DNA of 64,000 bases. It comes from Clostridiales bacterium (GTDB lineage Bacteria; Bacillota; Clostridia; Lachnospirales; Lachnospiraceae). The stretch covers positions 15,252-79,251 of the forward strand of contig JAJBVD010000027.1 of NCBI GenBank assembly GCA_020859985.1, read 5' to 3'. Numbering within the stretch: position 1 is the stretch's first letter; every line of letters starts with the position of its first letter. Of this stretch, positions 62,915 through 64,000 are shown in pieces. A program made the translations under genes and the position numbers. A model generated the notes under the pieces. It was not told the DNA's origin and made no database searches. It saw nothing but the letters and a program-made list of their open reading frames with translations.

Positions 62915-63862
62915 ATGTTTTCTATTATTATCACTCAAATTGTGAAAATGCTTCTGATTCTCTTTGTCGGCATTCTTTGCAGCCGTCTGAATCTCATTGA
63001 CGACCATGCAAACAAAGGGCTGGCCAACCTTCTTCTCCTGGTGGTAAATCCAATCGTCACCTTTATGGCCATGCAGGCTGACTATGAACCAGAGCTTGTG
63101 ACCGGACTTTTAATTTCATTTGCACTTGCTATCGCCACACATCTCCTGATGATCCCGGTTGCGAACCTTCTGATCAAAAAAGAGGGCAACAGCGACTGCG
63201 CCATTGAACGCTTTGCAGTCATCTATTCCAACTGCGGCTTCTTCGGCATCCCGCTGGTGCAGAGCATTCTCGGCAGTGAAGGTGTGCTGTACCTGACCGC
63301 TTACATGACAGTCTTTAATGTCTTCTCCTGGACACACGGACTGGGGCTAATGACACAGGATTCCTCCGAAAAGCAGAGCACCAGCGTCGCCGCTTCCGCA
63401 AAGACATTGCTTAAAAATCTTTGCACTCCTATGATTTTCGCCTGCACGATCGGACTCATCCTTTTTGCCCTGCAGATAAAGCTTCCAAATATCCTCTCGG
63501 ACACCCTGAATATTATCGGAAATATGAATACTCCGCTCGCAATGATCATCGCCGGAGTGTCTGTTGCGCAGACCAATATCTTCGATATTTTGAAAAATCG
63601 CCGGATTTATCTGGTAACCTTCGCAAAGCTGCTTATTATGCCGGCCATTGTCTTTGTAATATTGCTTCTGGTAAAAGTGGATTCCACTGTAGCTTACACC
63701 ATTCTGGTGGCTTCCGCCTGCCCGTGCGCAGCAACCGGCACCGCATTCGCACTGAAATATCAGAAAAACTACGCCTATTCATCAGAAATATACGCGTTCT
63801 CAACACTCTGTTCGCTGGTCACCATCCCGGCATTTGTTTTCGTGGCGGAACGGCTGCTGTAA
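62915..63862 (+). CDS. AEC family (auxin efflux carrier-like) transporter
   Basis: 315 residues from the ATG at 62915 (AGGAAAGGA upstream); the track start is a TTG. About ten membrane segments in two halves of five. 'NKGLANLLLLVVNPIVTFMAMQ' in the first half (broken helix with N-P), 'YSNCGFFGIPLVQSILGSEGVLYLTAYM' (about 104-130, landmark), 'MNTPLAMIIAGVSVAQTN' and 'ASACPCAATGTAFALKYQKN' in the second half, all typical of AEC proteins. These export or import small organic acids such as malate in bacteria. Single gene; substrate unknown. Confidence 0.92.
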   Translation: MFSIIITQIVKMLLILFVGILCSRLNLIDDHANKGLANLLLLVVNPIVTFMAMQADYEPELVTGLLISFALAIATHLLMIPVANLLIKKEGNSDCAIERFAVIYSNCGFFGIPLVQSILGSEGVLYLTAYMTVFNVFSWTHGLGLMTQDSSEKQSTSVAASAKTLLKNLCTPMIFACTIGLILFALQIKLPNILSDTLNIIGNMNTPLAMIIAGVSVAQTNIFDILKNRRIYLVTFAKLLIMPAIVFVILLLVKVDSTVAYTILVASACPCAATGTAFALKYQKNYAYSSEIYAFSTLCSLVTIPAFVFVAERLL

Positions 63863-64000
63863 AGCCATTCGCGCTACATGCTCACGCTTCATAAGGCACA
63901 TAGCGCAAAACGAGCAGAAGCACAAATACGTTAAATTGCTGTAGCACGTTTCATATACGGACTTTCGTCAGTGACAAAAAGGCATCCCAATCCGTCACTG
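63863..64000. other. Right-edge intergenic sequence
   Basis: No gene seen. A 7-bp inverted pair CAGTGAC/GTCACTG brackets the last 32 bases, but the window ends there, so its meaning cannot be judged. Confidence 0.3.

Noticed and set aside
63968-64000. Terminal inverted repeat of an insertion sequence at the right edge
   Set aside because: Only a 7-bp pair at the cut end of the window; nothing else supports it.

Overview
The window looks like chromosomal DNA of a gut-type Firmicute, most likely a Lachnospiraceae-like clostridium. The grounds are a preQ1 riboswitch/QueT pair, a DUF4250 gene, a BspA-type leucine-rich-repeat surface protein, an AGCS symporter, GtrII-like and DUF6077-like membrane proteins, an NADP-type GdhA, a CIRCE-like clpB promoter and strong GGAGG ribosome sites. 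I saw no rRNA, tRNA, CRISPR array or complete insertion sequence. The species assignment is inference.

Layout. 1-3458: 5' part of a BspA-like repeat surface protein running off the left edge, frameshifted in an A run. 3.7-9.7 kb: riboswitch-controlled queT, a decayed DUF4143 ATPase, an AGCS symporter with an attenuator-like leader, and a GH31 glycosidase. 10.0-26.4 kb: a visibly AT-richer, all-minus block of 14 genes behind one good promoter. This is a Ter-type stress system: two TerD proteins, TelA, a YceG-like protein, a Ca2+-type P-ATPase, and the 'biosynthetic module' of ATP-grasp, HAD, C-C lyase, PRTase-TRSP and StiP/PELOTA proteins. It is extended by a cysteine-rich lipoprotein, a divergent Lgt paralogue, a small membrane protein and a large protein with a nuclease-like motif and a glycine zipper.

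27.2-32.5 kb: an XRE regulator, a wrecked Ser/Thr kinase beside its intact paralogue, the kinase-linked regulator, a Uma2 nuclease and an Rpn-like fragment. 32.6-47.3 kb: a hydrolase cluster (amidohydrolase, ceramidase-like protein, MBL hydrolase, esterase) with two overlapping LysR genes, then a five-gene oligopeptide ABC transporter whose binding-protein mRNA has a structured leader. 47.8-54.6 kb: YunG-like protein, DUF4250, clpB, gdhA and an HtrA protease.

54.7-62.0 kb: an AlbA_2/Schlafen-like ATPase gene bracketed by 68-bp direct repeats, then two membrane genes (GtrII-like and DUF6077-like) that share a duplicated promoter, are both apparently frameshifted, and flank a HEPN/MNT toxin-antitoxin pair. 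62.0-63.9 kb: Maf and an AEC transporter.

How the parts fit. The Ter block is the most system-like part. TerD proteins bind Ca2+ in this family and the block encodes a Ca2+-type pump. The lyase/PRTase/ATP-grasp set is predicted in the literature to make a nucleoside-like metabolite. The added lipoprotein/Lgt pair would place a cysteine-rich module on the outer face of the membrane. Two patterns cut across the window: several conserved enzymes carry low-complexity Ser/Ala/Asp/Cys inserts, and three genes look one base short in a mononucleotide run, which is either phase variation or assembly error.
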